Assembly (NCBI RefSeq): GCF_037975245.1 | Contig: NC_092568.1 | Span: 17,813,001 to 17,877,000 of the forward strand | Direction: 5' to 3' | Length of the DNA: 64,000 bases | From: Apostichopus japonicus | Taxonomy: Eukaryota; Echinodermata; Holothuroidea; Aspidochirotida; Stichopodidae | Part shown: positions 53,201-64,000 of the stretch, in pieces | Position numbering within the stretch: position 1 is the first letter of the stretch | Layout of the letters: every line of letters begins with the position of its first letter | The notes under the pieces: model-generated | Seen by the model: only the letters and a program-made list of their open reading frames with translations | Told to the model about the DNA's origin: nothing | Databases searched by the model: none | Translations under genes and position numbers: made by a program

Positions 53201-56200
53201 CGGCAATCTCAATGTTACCGTGTAGAGAAACCTTTCTTAGCCTTACTCTGTAAGGGATGGCACAAGATACAGTGTTGGCAACCTTTCATTACTTTACAGT
53301 TCAACATTTCTCAAAACTTCCCTTCCCTCTCTACTTTGCAACAACATACCGAAAAATAGTTCCTCTTTGTTTTGTGTGCAGAGATAACAAGGAAACATCT
53401 CTGTAACACATGCACTCCTAGAAAACGTTTTAGTTTTCATACATGTATATTTTAAAAACATGTAGTGGGCGTTCCCAAAAGGAAGCAATCGTACACTCTT
53501 CCATCCACCTCTCTTTGCTAAACATCCATTAAAGTTCAAGTGTAATGAGCTTAAAGAATATTTCAAAAAAAAAAAAAAATCCTTCACTTAATTAAGAAAG
53601 ACTATATTGAAGGGAGTGATGATTTTTAACTCTCTAAATTTCCATCTTTTGCTATGATTAAATTCAAAACCAACTATATAGCATAATTAGTTAAACAGGA
53701 TACAACGTTAATTATTTGTTACTGCTTTTAGTACTGAAAGGGTTAACTTTATACATGGCCTTTGTTGATAATACATTATTTCCTTGTACCATGGATTTTA
53801 ACATGCATACCGTAAATACCGCGAAAAATGATTTAAATTAATTCAAATGTCTTCTCAGTTCTAATGGTGTACAGACTTACAGCACAAATGCAAATATGAT
53901 ATAGTGTGATAATTAGATACAGTAAATATGGAGAGGAATGAGGGTTTTTAATTTGGTCACTTAATGGATAACACATACAGTAAGATGAGTGGTTTTGTCC
54001 ACTGCCAAACTTGAATCTCACAAGTGGTCAATCAATCGTTGGTCCTGCTAACTACTGCTCAATAATGAGAGTGCAATTAATATGTTTGTCAAGCTTGAGT
54101 GGCTGTCCTGTCACCAAAAATTCCTCTTCCCATAAAATCTGGTAAAAATTTTACTTGACATTACAGAGAGTGAAATTGCTAACTTGCTAAATGTGTATAT
54201 ATGCAGGAGTTTGATCCAAACAAAATATGAACATTCCAGTATTTTATACCACACTTCATAAAAGCTCAAGTTTTGCTCTGAATTTCTGTTTTACAAAATC
54301 AAATACAATCTAAAAGTTCTCTCCTGGTATTCTGGTAAAAAATAATGACAGTATAGTTAAGTGAATGTTAACCACTGATTTCAACCAGTCACTCTGTAAT
54401 CTGAAACGGACTGAACTTCTTGTCCCACAACTCTGGAATGCTCATGTAATGTTTTTATAATATCATAACTAATATTAACTAATATTATGACAGCTCCTGA
54501 GAGACAGGCCTAAAGTGTTAATTAATGTTAATCCATTGTTTAAAAAAGTTTAGTAGCTAAACCAAAACATGTTCTGTTCAACTTCAAATGTCATCATTAC
54601 AGTTAAGTATTATGTTTTTCCTATTGAGTGCTAAGCTGGGTTTTTCATTCAAGAGCAATCTACAGTTTTCACATCTGAAATAACTTTCTAAATTGGAAAA
54701 GATTCCAAATTTGAGTTATAAAATCTTGAATTGGAAGCCACCCGACATGAAAGTGGTAATCCATAAGCCCTTGTGGGTTTCTCCCACATTCGTGGTCGCT
54801 TAAGTATCATAAAAAAAAAACTTGCCTGATTATTATTATTACTTGTTAGTACTGTAGTTCAAATAGTAATGGGACCCGTCAAAAAATCAGCTATGCTTTA
54901 TATTTTGCATTCAGGCGCTCACCATATAAGAGAAAAATATGCTCAAATAATTTGACTTCAGCTCTGCGTCACAAATCCCTTCATTGAAATAGTTTAGCAA
55001 ACCAGGATGCAATATCCTGTATGTTACCCTCGGCTCAGGGAGACATTTTAACGAACAGCGAGTGAATTGCTGCTGTAAAACTTAGATAAACTGTACTATA
55101 AGTTCATGTTTCTCATGCCAGTCGCGATTCTGTCCAAACCAGAATTTACACTAACTCACTCACTCACTCACTCAGGCTGAGTTGTAAATTACTTGACATT
55201 TTGGCAAAATTTTGGGAATATTTTTTAGGTCTGTTTATGGGCAGATAATCACCGCCTTTGTGTGTGTTTGAATTAGAGATTATGACACATTTAAAACTAC
55301 ATTCACAAAGAAACATGATGGCTTGGAATGAAAGGAGCGGTACCTAATGGCTCTTAGTAAAATATTTGAAGGCCGACTCTCACCTATCAACACTTTACAA
55401 GGTGTAGAGTTTGAAATTCTATAGAAACAAAACCTAACAGATGCAACCACCTTAGGAGTCATTTGAAAAAGCTCTTTGTAATTTACAAAAGTCTTTTATC
55501 AAGTTCAAAAACACTTTTTCAGTTATAGATGGCGCCAAACTAGTAACAAATTATAATGTTCCATCCTATAATATTATTTCTACAAAGCAATATTAATAAA
55601 AATGTATATTTTGATGATTATAACAATATGAAAAGAATATATATATAAACGACTGAAACACATGGAAAAGGAAACTTCATCACTCTAGGGTTAACTTCTG
55701 TATGTACATCTCAGAATAGTGCATCTTATGGTCACTATAGCCAATCTTTAACGAATCCAGCGTACTTTCACCTACTTTGCGTAATTACGTGACGTTGCCA
55801 TCACTCACCAACGAACTTGTCAGACATATCCCAGCGATATATAATAGTTATGGGGAAAATTTTAATAAGACAAACTTGTCCACTGTGTGTGATCACAGAA
55901 TGATGAACATGTGAAATTGAGGGACTTTGTACTCTAGAGGCACATCAAAGGTGCACTATATAAAGCCAAATTTATCACCAAACTAGACCTGCTTCTGATC
56001 TTTGATAAAGGCTTGACTTACTTTATTTCAACGATGATTTTATCTTACATCTGATCAAGTAGCAGAATGCTATGCCAAGAAAAAAGGCATGCAGTAGCTT
56101 TGATACACAAAACCTTGGAATTTTTCCGTATTCTTACGAAGAGGAAAATTGGAATAAATTTTGGTATCTTATGACGAGAACTATTCAGAAATTGCCCCAA

Positions 56201-59116
56201 ACTGTTACCTGGTAACTGCAAAATGTGAAAACACTACATTATACCCTGCGTTAAGATCCAATCTACAAAACGAAGATTATAGTATTTGATGATGAGATTT
56301 CAAACTGTTCTGATCTGATGATATAAAGCACTAAATATATTAGACATTGGATTTGCTCAATTTTAAATTCAATTTTTTAAAAAACCAATACATAAAGGGA
56401 GGTTAAACATAAAACCTTTATAATCTATGAAATTGAAAAAGGAAATGAAATATCTTTACTATATGTGACATCAGCTTACATATATGCGGCTCTGACAAAA
56501 TTAAAAACCCCTTTAGTTGCATTATTATGGTTGTAAAGAGGAAATGGATTGTGTTTCCTATGGCAGAAATTAGTTATGTAAACAGTTTATTGTTCATTTT
56601 TTCTTGGAACCTCATGGTTGAAGCCACGTCCTGATATCAATGGTTTCAAATGGGAATGTATGAAAAAGTTTGGTGGAATCTTATCAAATGTATAATCTGG
56701 CAACAGAGTGCAATGAGATTATCAAATTGCATAAGAAGTAACAACATAACTTTTTCTCTATCATGTAAGCTTGAAATCTTTTACATACATCCAAAAGAGG
56801 TAAACATCCTTGCAACCCCACCCATTTTTAACTTGAAATGAGCTTCAAAGGCGACACAAACCTAACCATCTTTCATTTGTCAATGTGATAGAGGTAGTTC
56901 TGTCATTGACAGCTTCACCAATACAGCTATGAAAAAACATATTCCATTTGGGAAAATATCACATTTCAATGTCCTTTCACACAAACACGATTGAAGGCTT
57001 GATCAAGTCTAAATACAACTTGTGCTGTATTTATTTTTCCTTTATTTTTTTACAATGTTTATTATCTGTAGAATGGAGGTTTTGCCATTGCTGAATGTAT
57101 TATATTGTACAGGCTGTTAACATAACCTAACCTTATCACAGGTGTCAATCGTGTCACCGCTGTTAGCTTTTTACCTTCAAAGTATGAAGACGGTTTTAGA
57201 TCCTTGCGGCTCTATGACATCACAGAAAGTTACAAAATGAAAGCTCCCAGAATGGACTGTTACATTAGGATATCTCTCATTTAGGGAACAAGATTTTTGT
57301 CAGCTGTATTACCCTGTTTTGGGGAAGTTTGTTCTTCTCAAAAATCCCTTTCATACCTTTCATACACAATAAAGACGATATTTGGGTTCCTGTTTCCTTT
57401 AAGTATAGTGGTAAATCTGACAAATCTGCCATCAGCTATCAAATTATCCTTTGTACATCATTATTACATTCATTTGTTAAGTACACCGTAAACTAGATAG
57501 ATCTAGCTACTGACAGTTTAGAATTACCTGTGTTGTCAATGGTTGTGTATCTAGTAACCTCTCATTGACTGTACAGTGTAAACACTAAACAGCCTAAGGA
57601 TGATTGGCTAACATTCCAACAGTACAATGTACACAGAGTCCAGTATTGACAAGTTATTGGGCAAGTTTGCACAAGCATTGATAGCATTCCACACTGCATG
57701 CCAAACTTGGATCATAAATCTTATGGTACAGTAATTGTCATTGGCTACCACAGAGTAGGAGAGTCATTGTCAAGCACACTGTATTGAAACTAAGCCTTTG
57801 GGTACGGTTTACAATAACAAAAGTACCTTTTAAATCCAGAACTTTAGGTTTCTTTAGGAACTTTACAGTAGGTTTCTGGCCACAGCTTGTGTCCTTGTGC
57901 ATTGATGCCAACGAGAGACAGCATTACAATGCTATGTAACTTAGCATCACAGTACAGAACTTGTAGGCAACACTGGAGCTTAAACCGAAAGCTATAAATT
58001 CCACTTTATAGACTTTACATACATGTACAGATTCTGCATTTTAAAAAGGAGGAGGATTTTATGCCTCAGAAAACGAAAAAAGTTCTCCAGTTGCCACTTG
58101 ATTTACAACTTGAACAGAACTGCACATGCTATCCCCCAATATCAAAGATTATCTTGATAAAGGGTTTCTACAAACACAGCCTCAGCAGGTCTGATGAGTC
58201 TATAATCTCTACAGAGTTTAATACCTGAACTGATAAGCTCCACCTCAAATGCTCCCATTATGGTAGGAAGCCTCCTCCATGTAAATTGAATGGGTTGTTT
58301 TACAGGGGTGTGTCAAAGGAGAGGATTGACGATGCTTGTCTAGTGTCTGGTGATACTCACTTTAGTTTGCAAGTACTTGGTCAGAGCCTGAGATCTTCCT
58401 AAGGCCCCCCCCCCACCCCCCAATAAAAACATTTCAACATATATTCTTGTTACGTACTAGATTCAAAATAATCAATAGAAAAGATAGCACACAAATTTCA
58501 TTTAGTTGCAATCTTAGGCACATGCTAACAGAAGGGTACAGGTTATATATAATTTAACACATAAGAAGAAAGGAATTTGGAGACAAAAAATATTCAATAC
58601 GTATCAAACGATCAGGCACTTAAATTTTGACTCGATGCGAAAAACTATCTCTCGCTCACATTTTGACGCAACTTTAAATACGATTTCAGCTTAACTGCAT
58701 ATACTGCAATTGTAAGAAAATATTAATTACTTATAATTATTCATGCATGCATACACAAAGGAGTAGATTGATTTACATATTTAAACCTTCTTCACCGACA
58801 TTTAAAAAAAACAAAAAGAAAACACACATATATATATATATATATACAGTATACAATATCCCTGGCAGTTGGCAAAAAAATGGGGCAATGCCGAGTTTCA
58901 AAAGTGAGAAGAAATATATTGCAGCTGACAAGTACATATATCTAACATACATGTAGTAACACCGACTACCTCTGAACTAAAATTTGAGATCTTGATATCA
59001 AACTGCACTCATTCAGAATGCTTAATTAGACGTATCAAACAATCAGTGCTAAATTAGCAACACGTAATATTTTGTTGTGGACAAAAAGAGTGCTGCTGTA
59101 CGGGCACCGTTGAGTG
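50216..59116 (-). other. 8.9 kb AT-rich stretch without coding exons
   Basis: No coding exon was recognised. An inverted AGGTCA-type repeat lies at about 51780-52260 and C runs near 52622 and 58404. Many minus-strand AATAAA hexamers occur (for example 57030-57035 and 57041-57046). The near absence of DNA transposons contrasts with 1-25 kb. Some of it may be a long 3' UTR of the PH-domain gene; this is inference only. Confidence 0.35.
58827..58846. repeat. (TA)n microsatellite
   Basis: About 20 bp of alternating A and T downstream of the PH-domain gene. Confidence 0.9.
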
Positions 59117-59335
59117 TCACTGAACAACGCAAAGACTGTTACCCTTGTCGTGACTGGCTGCTTTGGCGAAGCAGATGGCCTCCATCCACTCCTGTTGATC
59201 CGATTGGCTGCCTGCTTGTACAATCAATGTTCTCCTTCTCCCTCTTGGTTTCAATTTGAATGTATTTGTCTTCTCATCAATCTGGCAGTTGGCGATTCCT
59301 GTGCCACTCAGTGGAACCTTAAATTTCTTGTTCAT
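59117..59335 (-). CDS. PH-domain gene exon 2 (C-terminus)
   Basis: Acceptor AATCAAACAG. Encodes MNKKFKVPLSGTGIANCQID, then EKTNTFKLKPRGRRRTLIV, QAGSQSDQQEWMEAICFAKA and GNSLCVVQ. The Met at its start is internal to the protein. The stop is TGA at 59119-59117. Confidence 0.85.
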   Translation of the reverse strand: MNKKFKVPLSGTGIANCQIDEKTNTFKLKPRGRRRTLIVQAGSQSDQQEWMEAICFAKAASHDKGNSLCVVQ

Positions 59336-61021
59336 CTGTTTGATTAAAAATAGGAGAGACTAAATAGTTTTGAGATAACGACGACTACATGACATTTGAC
59401 TTACTTAGTTTTTGATGTTATTTAGCAAACTTATTCTTAAAGGAATATACTTAGAATTATTTCAAAACCAGCTTCCGTCAAGTATCGACTAGTTGATAAA
59501 TTAAACATCAATTTGCTCATTTTTGTTTTGTTTTTTGGAAAAGGGCTAGGGGTAAGGTGTACATTGTCACAATAATTTGACAGTACTTAGGAAACTTGCT
59601 TAAACTGTAAGAGATATTTTTTTAGGCCATTATGAAGGCATCAATTTAAGCACCTTTAGAATGGGATGCATAACTATTTGCTCTGTTAATATATTCTTTC
59701 ATTTTGCTTTTAAATTATACAAAGCCATGACAAAAAATTGCACTAAATGGTCTTTGTTTATAATTAGTACAACAAACTGATTAACAAACTGCAAATATGG
59801 GAAGAGCGAAGCTGATATTGTATAACAAAATCATGCATACATGTGCAAAATGGTCATGTTGCTATCTAGACAAATTTATTAAGATTCATACTGTATATAG
59901 TAAACTCTGTTTTTTTTATGAACAGAACCTTACTAAAGTTCAATATGATAAGCTTATAAATGATAAACAAAATACACAAATTATCAATGGCATTCCCCCG
60001 AATTCAAACACTAATTTATTTCTTTACTACTAGCTTCCAAAAAGTGGGGGGGGGGGCACAACATCAGAGGAGCACTTTCTCATTCCACAACCACCACTCG
60101 TTATGCTATAAACTGATACACACTGGCCACAACACTGAAATATATATGTGTTAGTATGCTATCAATACTATTTATTGAGATTGTTTATATTGTTAACCCG
60201 GATGCTACAAAAAAAAATATGGAATGCCATTTTAAAAATAAGGAAAGGAATAAAAATAAATAATTAAAGTAAAATATTAAAATAAAGGCTTAACACATCC
60301 AAAAGACAGTTCTTCATCAATGGGGCACATTTTATTTGTCAGTTTGGCACATTTGCTACTTTGGAAAAAGGGGGGGGGGGACACGTACCCCCAATCCCCC
60401 GGCTTCTAACCCCCTGCTTTAAATTAAAGAGAGTATTAAGAGGAGGATATGGGCAGGCAGGCTGGAAGGTCGCATCATAATGAAAGTGTAGACTAGGGTC
60501 AAGCAAAAAACTTTGAATACAAGTGGCTCTAAAGTTAGAGTAAGCTTTCTTGTTATAATATAAGATTAGCATATGACATGTATACATTACAAACGTAGCC
60601 CACGATACAATTTTGTGCACATTTCTGTTATGACTGAAGCTGCTTTATGCCGGATTAAATGTTATATGCCTTACAATTAGTTTAATGTGTAGGTTACTGA
60701 CAAAAAACACGAACGTAAAGAAACAGTATGTGAATAACTATTAAATGTACGAAAGCCTAAGCTAATAATATCCCTAAGTAATATGTACTGTAAGTACTGT
60801 ACCTCAGCTGTTTCTCCATAAACGAGCTCAGTGCCGTCGAGGCTAAACCATTTCTTTTTCCACTTTCTCGAAAACATACTTTTCTTCATCAGCCATCCTG
60901 ACTTTTTTAAATCAAAGTCTTCGGTTAATCTACTAGATCCATCGCTGTGAGAATTACATCTACATTCCGAGGAGTTCGACGATGATGTTCCGCCTTCGAC
61001 AAGTGACTCCGCGTCTGCCAT
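59117..61021 (-). CDS. Small PH-domain protein with C-terminal CAAX-like motif, 2 coding exons
   Basis: Exons 61021-60803 and 59335-59117 join in phase 0 to 438 bp, 145 aa. Residues 1-36 are Ser/Gly/Asp-rich and probably disordered. Residues 38-133 form a complete pleckstrin homology domain: LKKSGWLMKKSMFSRKWKKK and WFSLDGTELVYGE, then FKVPLSG, TNTFKLKP, RTLIVQAGS and the invariant C-terminal Trp in QQEWMEAI (Trp123). Basic residues in the beta1-beta2 loop (KKS..SRKWKKKW) are of the kind that bind phosphoinositides. The protein ends CVVQ and stop, fitting a prenylation box, and terminal Gln is accepted by farnesyltransferase. Membrane attachment by both PH domain and lipid is inferred. I do not recognise a named orthologue. 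Confidence 0.85.
60030..60420. repeat. G-run repeat remnants in the PH-gene intron
   Basis: G runs near 60046-60056 and 60370-60380, followed by ACACGTACCCCCAATCCCCC, resemble the degraded ends of the hAT-like family found at 1-25 kb. No ends or target duplication could be set. Confidence 0.35.
60803..61021 (-). CDS. PH-domain gene exon 1
   Basis: Encodes MADAESLVEGGTSSSNSSEC through WFSLDGTELVYGETAE. An in-frame upstream ATG at 61048 (MFTIKIGSK) would add nine residues; the start at 61021 (MADAES) is preferred as a typical N-terminus, but both are possible. Donor GAG|GTACAG. Confidence 0.83.
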
Positions 61022-63214
61022 TTTACTTCCAATTTTGATTGTAAACAATTTATACCAGGCCCTGTGTAATATCGTACAACAGATGCCGCAGGGTTACAGT
61101 TATAGTGAATTAGTGAATATCGCTGTGGTATGTGTTTATATGGTGTGACAATGAGTACTGTAGTAGCGTTATTGTGACGCAGAATCCTCACTCTGCTTGG
61201 CTACCTTTCAATCATGAACGAACTATAAAATCGGGTACAAAATTATAAAACGAAGACTAGCAACGCAGGCTAGTGCTAACTTTGTAAACATCGGTCGATC
61301 GATAAATTGTCCTTTCAGATTAAAGTCCGTGTCTAGTACCATTGGCCATGCTATAAGAGCACCAACTTCGATAAATGATTAAACAAAAACGGGAGCATAA
61401 TTTATTCATTAATGAATGGTTCTGTCTGTTTGAGTCCTTTTTATTGCTTTTACGGTAGAGTTAGAAACATGTAAGAGCTGCTTTGAAATGATATTTATAC
61501 ATGATATAATTGCAGCTCTCTGATTCGTTACAGCTTTCCGTATGCACAAGTCGCGTGCTTTTGATATGAATCTGAACAAAATTAGATCTGTCATGCGGAA
61601 ACCACAATGACACCATGCAAATGCAAAAAATGCATTGTTAGTCTAAGTTTAGTTAGAAATCACTCATTTGTCTACCAAAGTAGAAGTGATATATTTCTCG
61701 GATTAATATGACTACGTTTCACGTTGATTGTAGCTGGACTTTGTTCACATATGAAGTGAAAACATGACAATACCTTAAACAACAATCATGTAAGACAACA
61801 TGCATATGTGTGCAGAGAACTAATTTAACTATCGAAGTAAGTATACGTTGGATGCCTAATATAACAACGCATAAAGTAGAACGATGCGCAAATCACGTTA
61901 AGTTATTCGAGACAGTCCACTATTTAACTTGCATAGAAAACTTAAATCTACTCTTTGAATTATTATATAGTGCAGGAATAGCATAGGCCAAATCTGCATG
62001 TTATCAGAGCAATGCATGAATGGTCAATAATAAATCACGGTAATAAGAAATAAACTATTGCATGTCGAATGATTTGTAATAAAGAATTAATTATGGGTTA
62101 TGAAAAGATGTGTTGATAATTTACACGCCAAATATATGCAGGTTCCATGTTTGCTATAAACAAACATTTAAATAATGTGCTATAAGTTGTCAATGTTGTA
62201 ACAACAAACTGATAATGATATATATTGCTATGACAAAATATATTTTGCCAGCATTACTGCAGGTAATAAAGTTGCAAATAACTTTGTTATAAAATTAATA
62301 ACTTGCACAGCAAATCGAAAAAATGTTTATTTGCATACAATGTTTTGGTTTGTTGGTTGAACCTTAATGAGTTTCTTGTTTTAGTTTTCTCTGTCAATCT
62401 TTCTTAACGATTTGTGAGTAAATGATTAGTCACGGTTGATCCTGCAATCGGTCTAACATGAGGCTTTCATTCTCTGCTTTGCATACACCGTGGTGTATGG
62501 TGTAGACAAGCTTGGAACACTCGATGCCGTATTAGGTAAGGTAAACCTTGACTGACTACAACACGCCACAAAACTCGTTGGCCACAGGTCCAGACCGAAC
62601 CACGAGCGCACTGTTAGTGTCAACTGTACTTGAATCAGTTTAGCGAAACAAAATACTGAGCGTACTATCGTCAGGGAATGAAAATGAACATCCAAGGTAA
62701 TTCTTACTGAATCTTGAAAGTAATGTACAACATAAGATATTGCTCTTCAATAATTGTTTTAATAGTACTTTTATTGCATGTACCAGAATCACGAAATTCT
62801 AATCTAGGCTAATCAGTAACCACATTATGATTCTGACTCATCTTAGAACCAGTTTCCACTTCTAAGTGATTCACCAATTTCACCGAATCACGTACATGTG
62901 TGTTAAAATGTTACATTTTAACATCCTTATTGGCACGTCATATCCATGAAACTTTGTTGGCCTTCAAGCCTAAAACATGGTTGATACTGTGGCAGCAATG
63001 TTCTTGGGGGAGTAAAATGACACAGGTCTTATGCTCACCCCTTTATGTATAGTCAGGCCTCCTGTAATAATTTGTTTGGGCTTTGACTCAAGTTCCTTTA
63101 ATCAGTATGATCATGCATTAGGTATGAATGATATTTATACGTTGGGCTATAGTAGAAATATCAAAACCACCCAAAAACTGAGTTAAGATAAGCACATATG
63201 AAAATATTTGTAAA
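61022..63214. other. Upstream of the PH-domain gene
   Basis: The first few hundred bases probably hold its promoter and 5' UTR. Beyond that the sequence is AT-rich, with no recognised exon on either strand. Confidence 0.35.
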
Positions 63215-63890
63215 TAAGACTCGCCCAAAACTGCATGCCGTCCTCTAAAAAAAGTTAACTTTCTATTTCCTGCAAGTAGATAATTTTTTGTAGCTAGACA
63301 ATTATGCAGACAGTAATGAAACATGACACCATGTTATTTGTAGCTGGACCTGAGATGTCCATCGCTGCTATACATACACACTTCTGTGGGTATTGACCGA
63401 AGCTGTATGCATTGACTGTACACTAGTGCCTAATTACTGTACGAACGGTGTGTAATTTCGCTGTAAGCTTGCAGTGCTACCCAAGTATGCGTGCGCCCGG
63501 TGTAGAAATACAAAATCATGAACGGTAGAGATCCTCTGATATGTAATTGCAAAAAATTTTGAAAACAAATGTGATGCCCACTGATGGAATCATTGACTGC
63601 CTAAATCAAGCGGTATCGGTACGCCCATAAGAGCATACAAATATGTTTTCTGTGTATCAGTGTGTACAACAGTGTTCAGTAAACCTGAGTTGCGAAATAA
63701 CAACACACGCCATAGGCTCCTACTGTAGCGGCAATGCAGTACTTTATACATTCTGCAACTAGCACTGTTGTATACTGTACACTGGAGTATTGACAGGGAT
63801 CGATGGTGGTGTCTAACAGTGCTGTTACACCTCGTTTGATTTAGGTCAGATTACCGGCCCCAGACGTTTATTTTGATGCGCGAGTCTTAA
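63215..63890 (-). mobile_element. MITE copy 3, inverted, with internal insertion
   Basis: Homologous in reverse orientation to 15686-16043 and 16451-16800: GACTCGCCC near 63218, GCTGGACCTGAGATGTCCAT near 63344, GGGTATTGACCGAAGCTGTA near 63389, GGTGTCTAACAGTGCTG near 63808 and GCGCGAGTCTTAAA near 63877. About 330 bp between roughly 63450 and 63780 has no counterpart in the other copies. Confidence 0.7.
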
Positions 63891-64000
63891 ATCGCTCTAA
63901 AGCACCATGTACGCCTAGCCAATTTGCCCAATGCTCAGTAGGCCTACATTTTATGTGTGTGATAATCACATTCAAAATCAGTTTTGAAATTTTTCGAAAA

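Noticed and set aside
53294-53587. 97-codon minus-strand frame in the 50-59 kb stretch
   Set aside because: Contains low-complexity poly-Phe from an A run and has no recognisable domain or splice partner.
62453-62695. 80-codon minus-strand frame upstream of the PH gene
   Set aside because: No family resemblance and no supporting splice or conservation signal.
1-64000. An undescribed multi-gene system
   Set aside because: The four genes found are spread over 50 kb, belong to known unrelated families and have ordinary intron-exon structure; nothing links them functionally.

Overview
This is a repeat-rich, intron-rich animal nuclear window. Genes are split into many short exons with GT-AG introns, spacing is wide, poly-G/C tracts and small DNA transposons are abundant, and there are no bacterial-style operons. 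Four protein-coding genes could be rebuilt exon by exon, each with phase-consistent splice junctions. The gene set and repeat style suggest a marine invertebrate, most likely an echinoderm-like deuterostome. That assignment is inference and no marker in the window settles it.

Layout. 1-7.7 kb holds no gene. It has two ~800 bp arms in inverted orientation (46-846 and 6146-6957), a hAT-type element carrying a second hAT-type element inside it (1809-3532), and another small hAT-like element (7055-7674). 10.1-19.8 kb (minus strand) is a complete eight-exon gene for a peroxisomal FMN-dependent 2-hydroxyacid oxidase (HAO family, 361 aa, ending SKL). Its introns hold three different tandem arrays, two TA-flanked MITEs and a tRNA-like palindrome. 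20.4-24.5 kb, starting about 540 bp upstream of the oxidase start codon, is a stack of nested DNA transposons with readable target-site duplications. It is followed by decayed non-LTR retrotransposon 3' ends at 24.5-25.6 and 26.3 kb. 31.4-35.5 kb (plus) is a complete KLHL28-like BTB-BACK-Kelch gene in four coding exons. 39.7-44.8 kb (plus) is a six-exon NSL1-like kinetochore gene (MIS12 complex). 45-59 kb has no recognisable gene: a TTAA-flanked repeat, a minisatellite at 49.6-50.2 kb, and a long AT-rich stretch that may in part be 3' UTR. 59.1-61.0 kb (minus) is a two-coding-exon gene for a 145-aa PH-domain protein ending in a CAAX-like prenylation motif. The last kilobase has a third, inverted copy of the MITE seen in the oxidase gene.

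The four genes look like unrelated housekeeping neighbours (peroxisomal oxidation, ubiquitin-ligase adaptor, kinetochore, membrane-bound PH protein), and nothing suggests a functional cluster. I found no previously undescribed multi-gene system. The more unusual material is in the repeats: a tandem array apparently seeded by a coding exon and its splice donor, a hairpin at a fixed distance from the end of a family of nested hAT-like elements, and a minisatellite of palindromic units that flips orientation.
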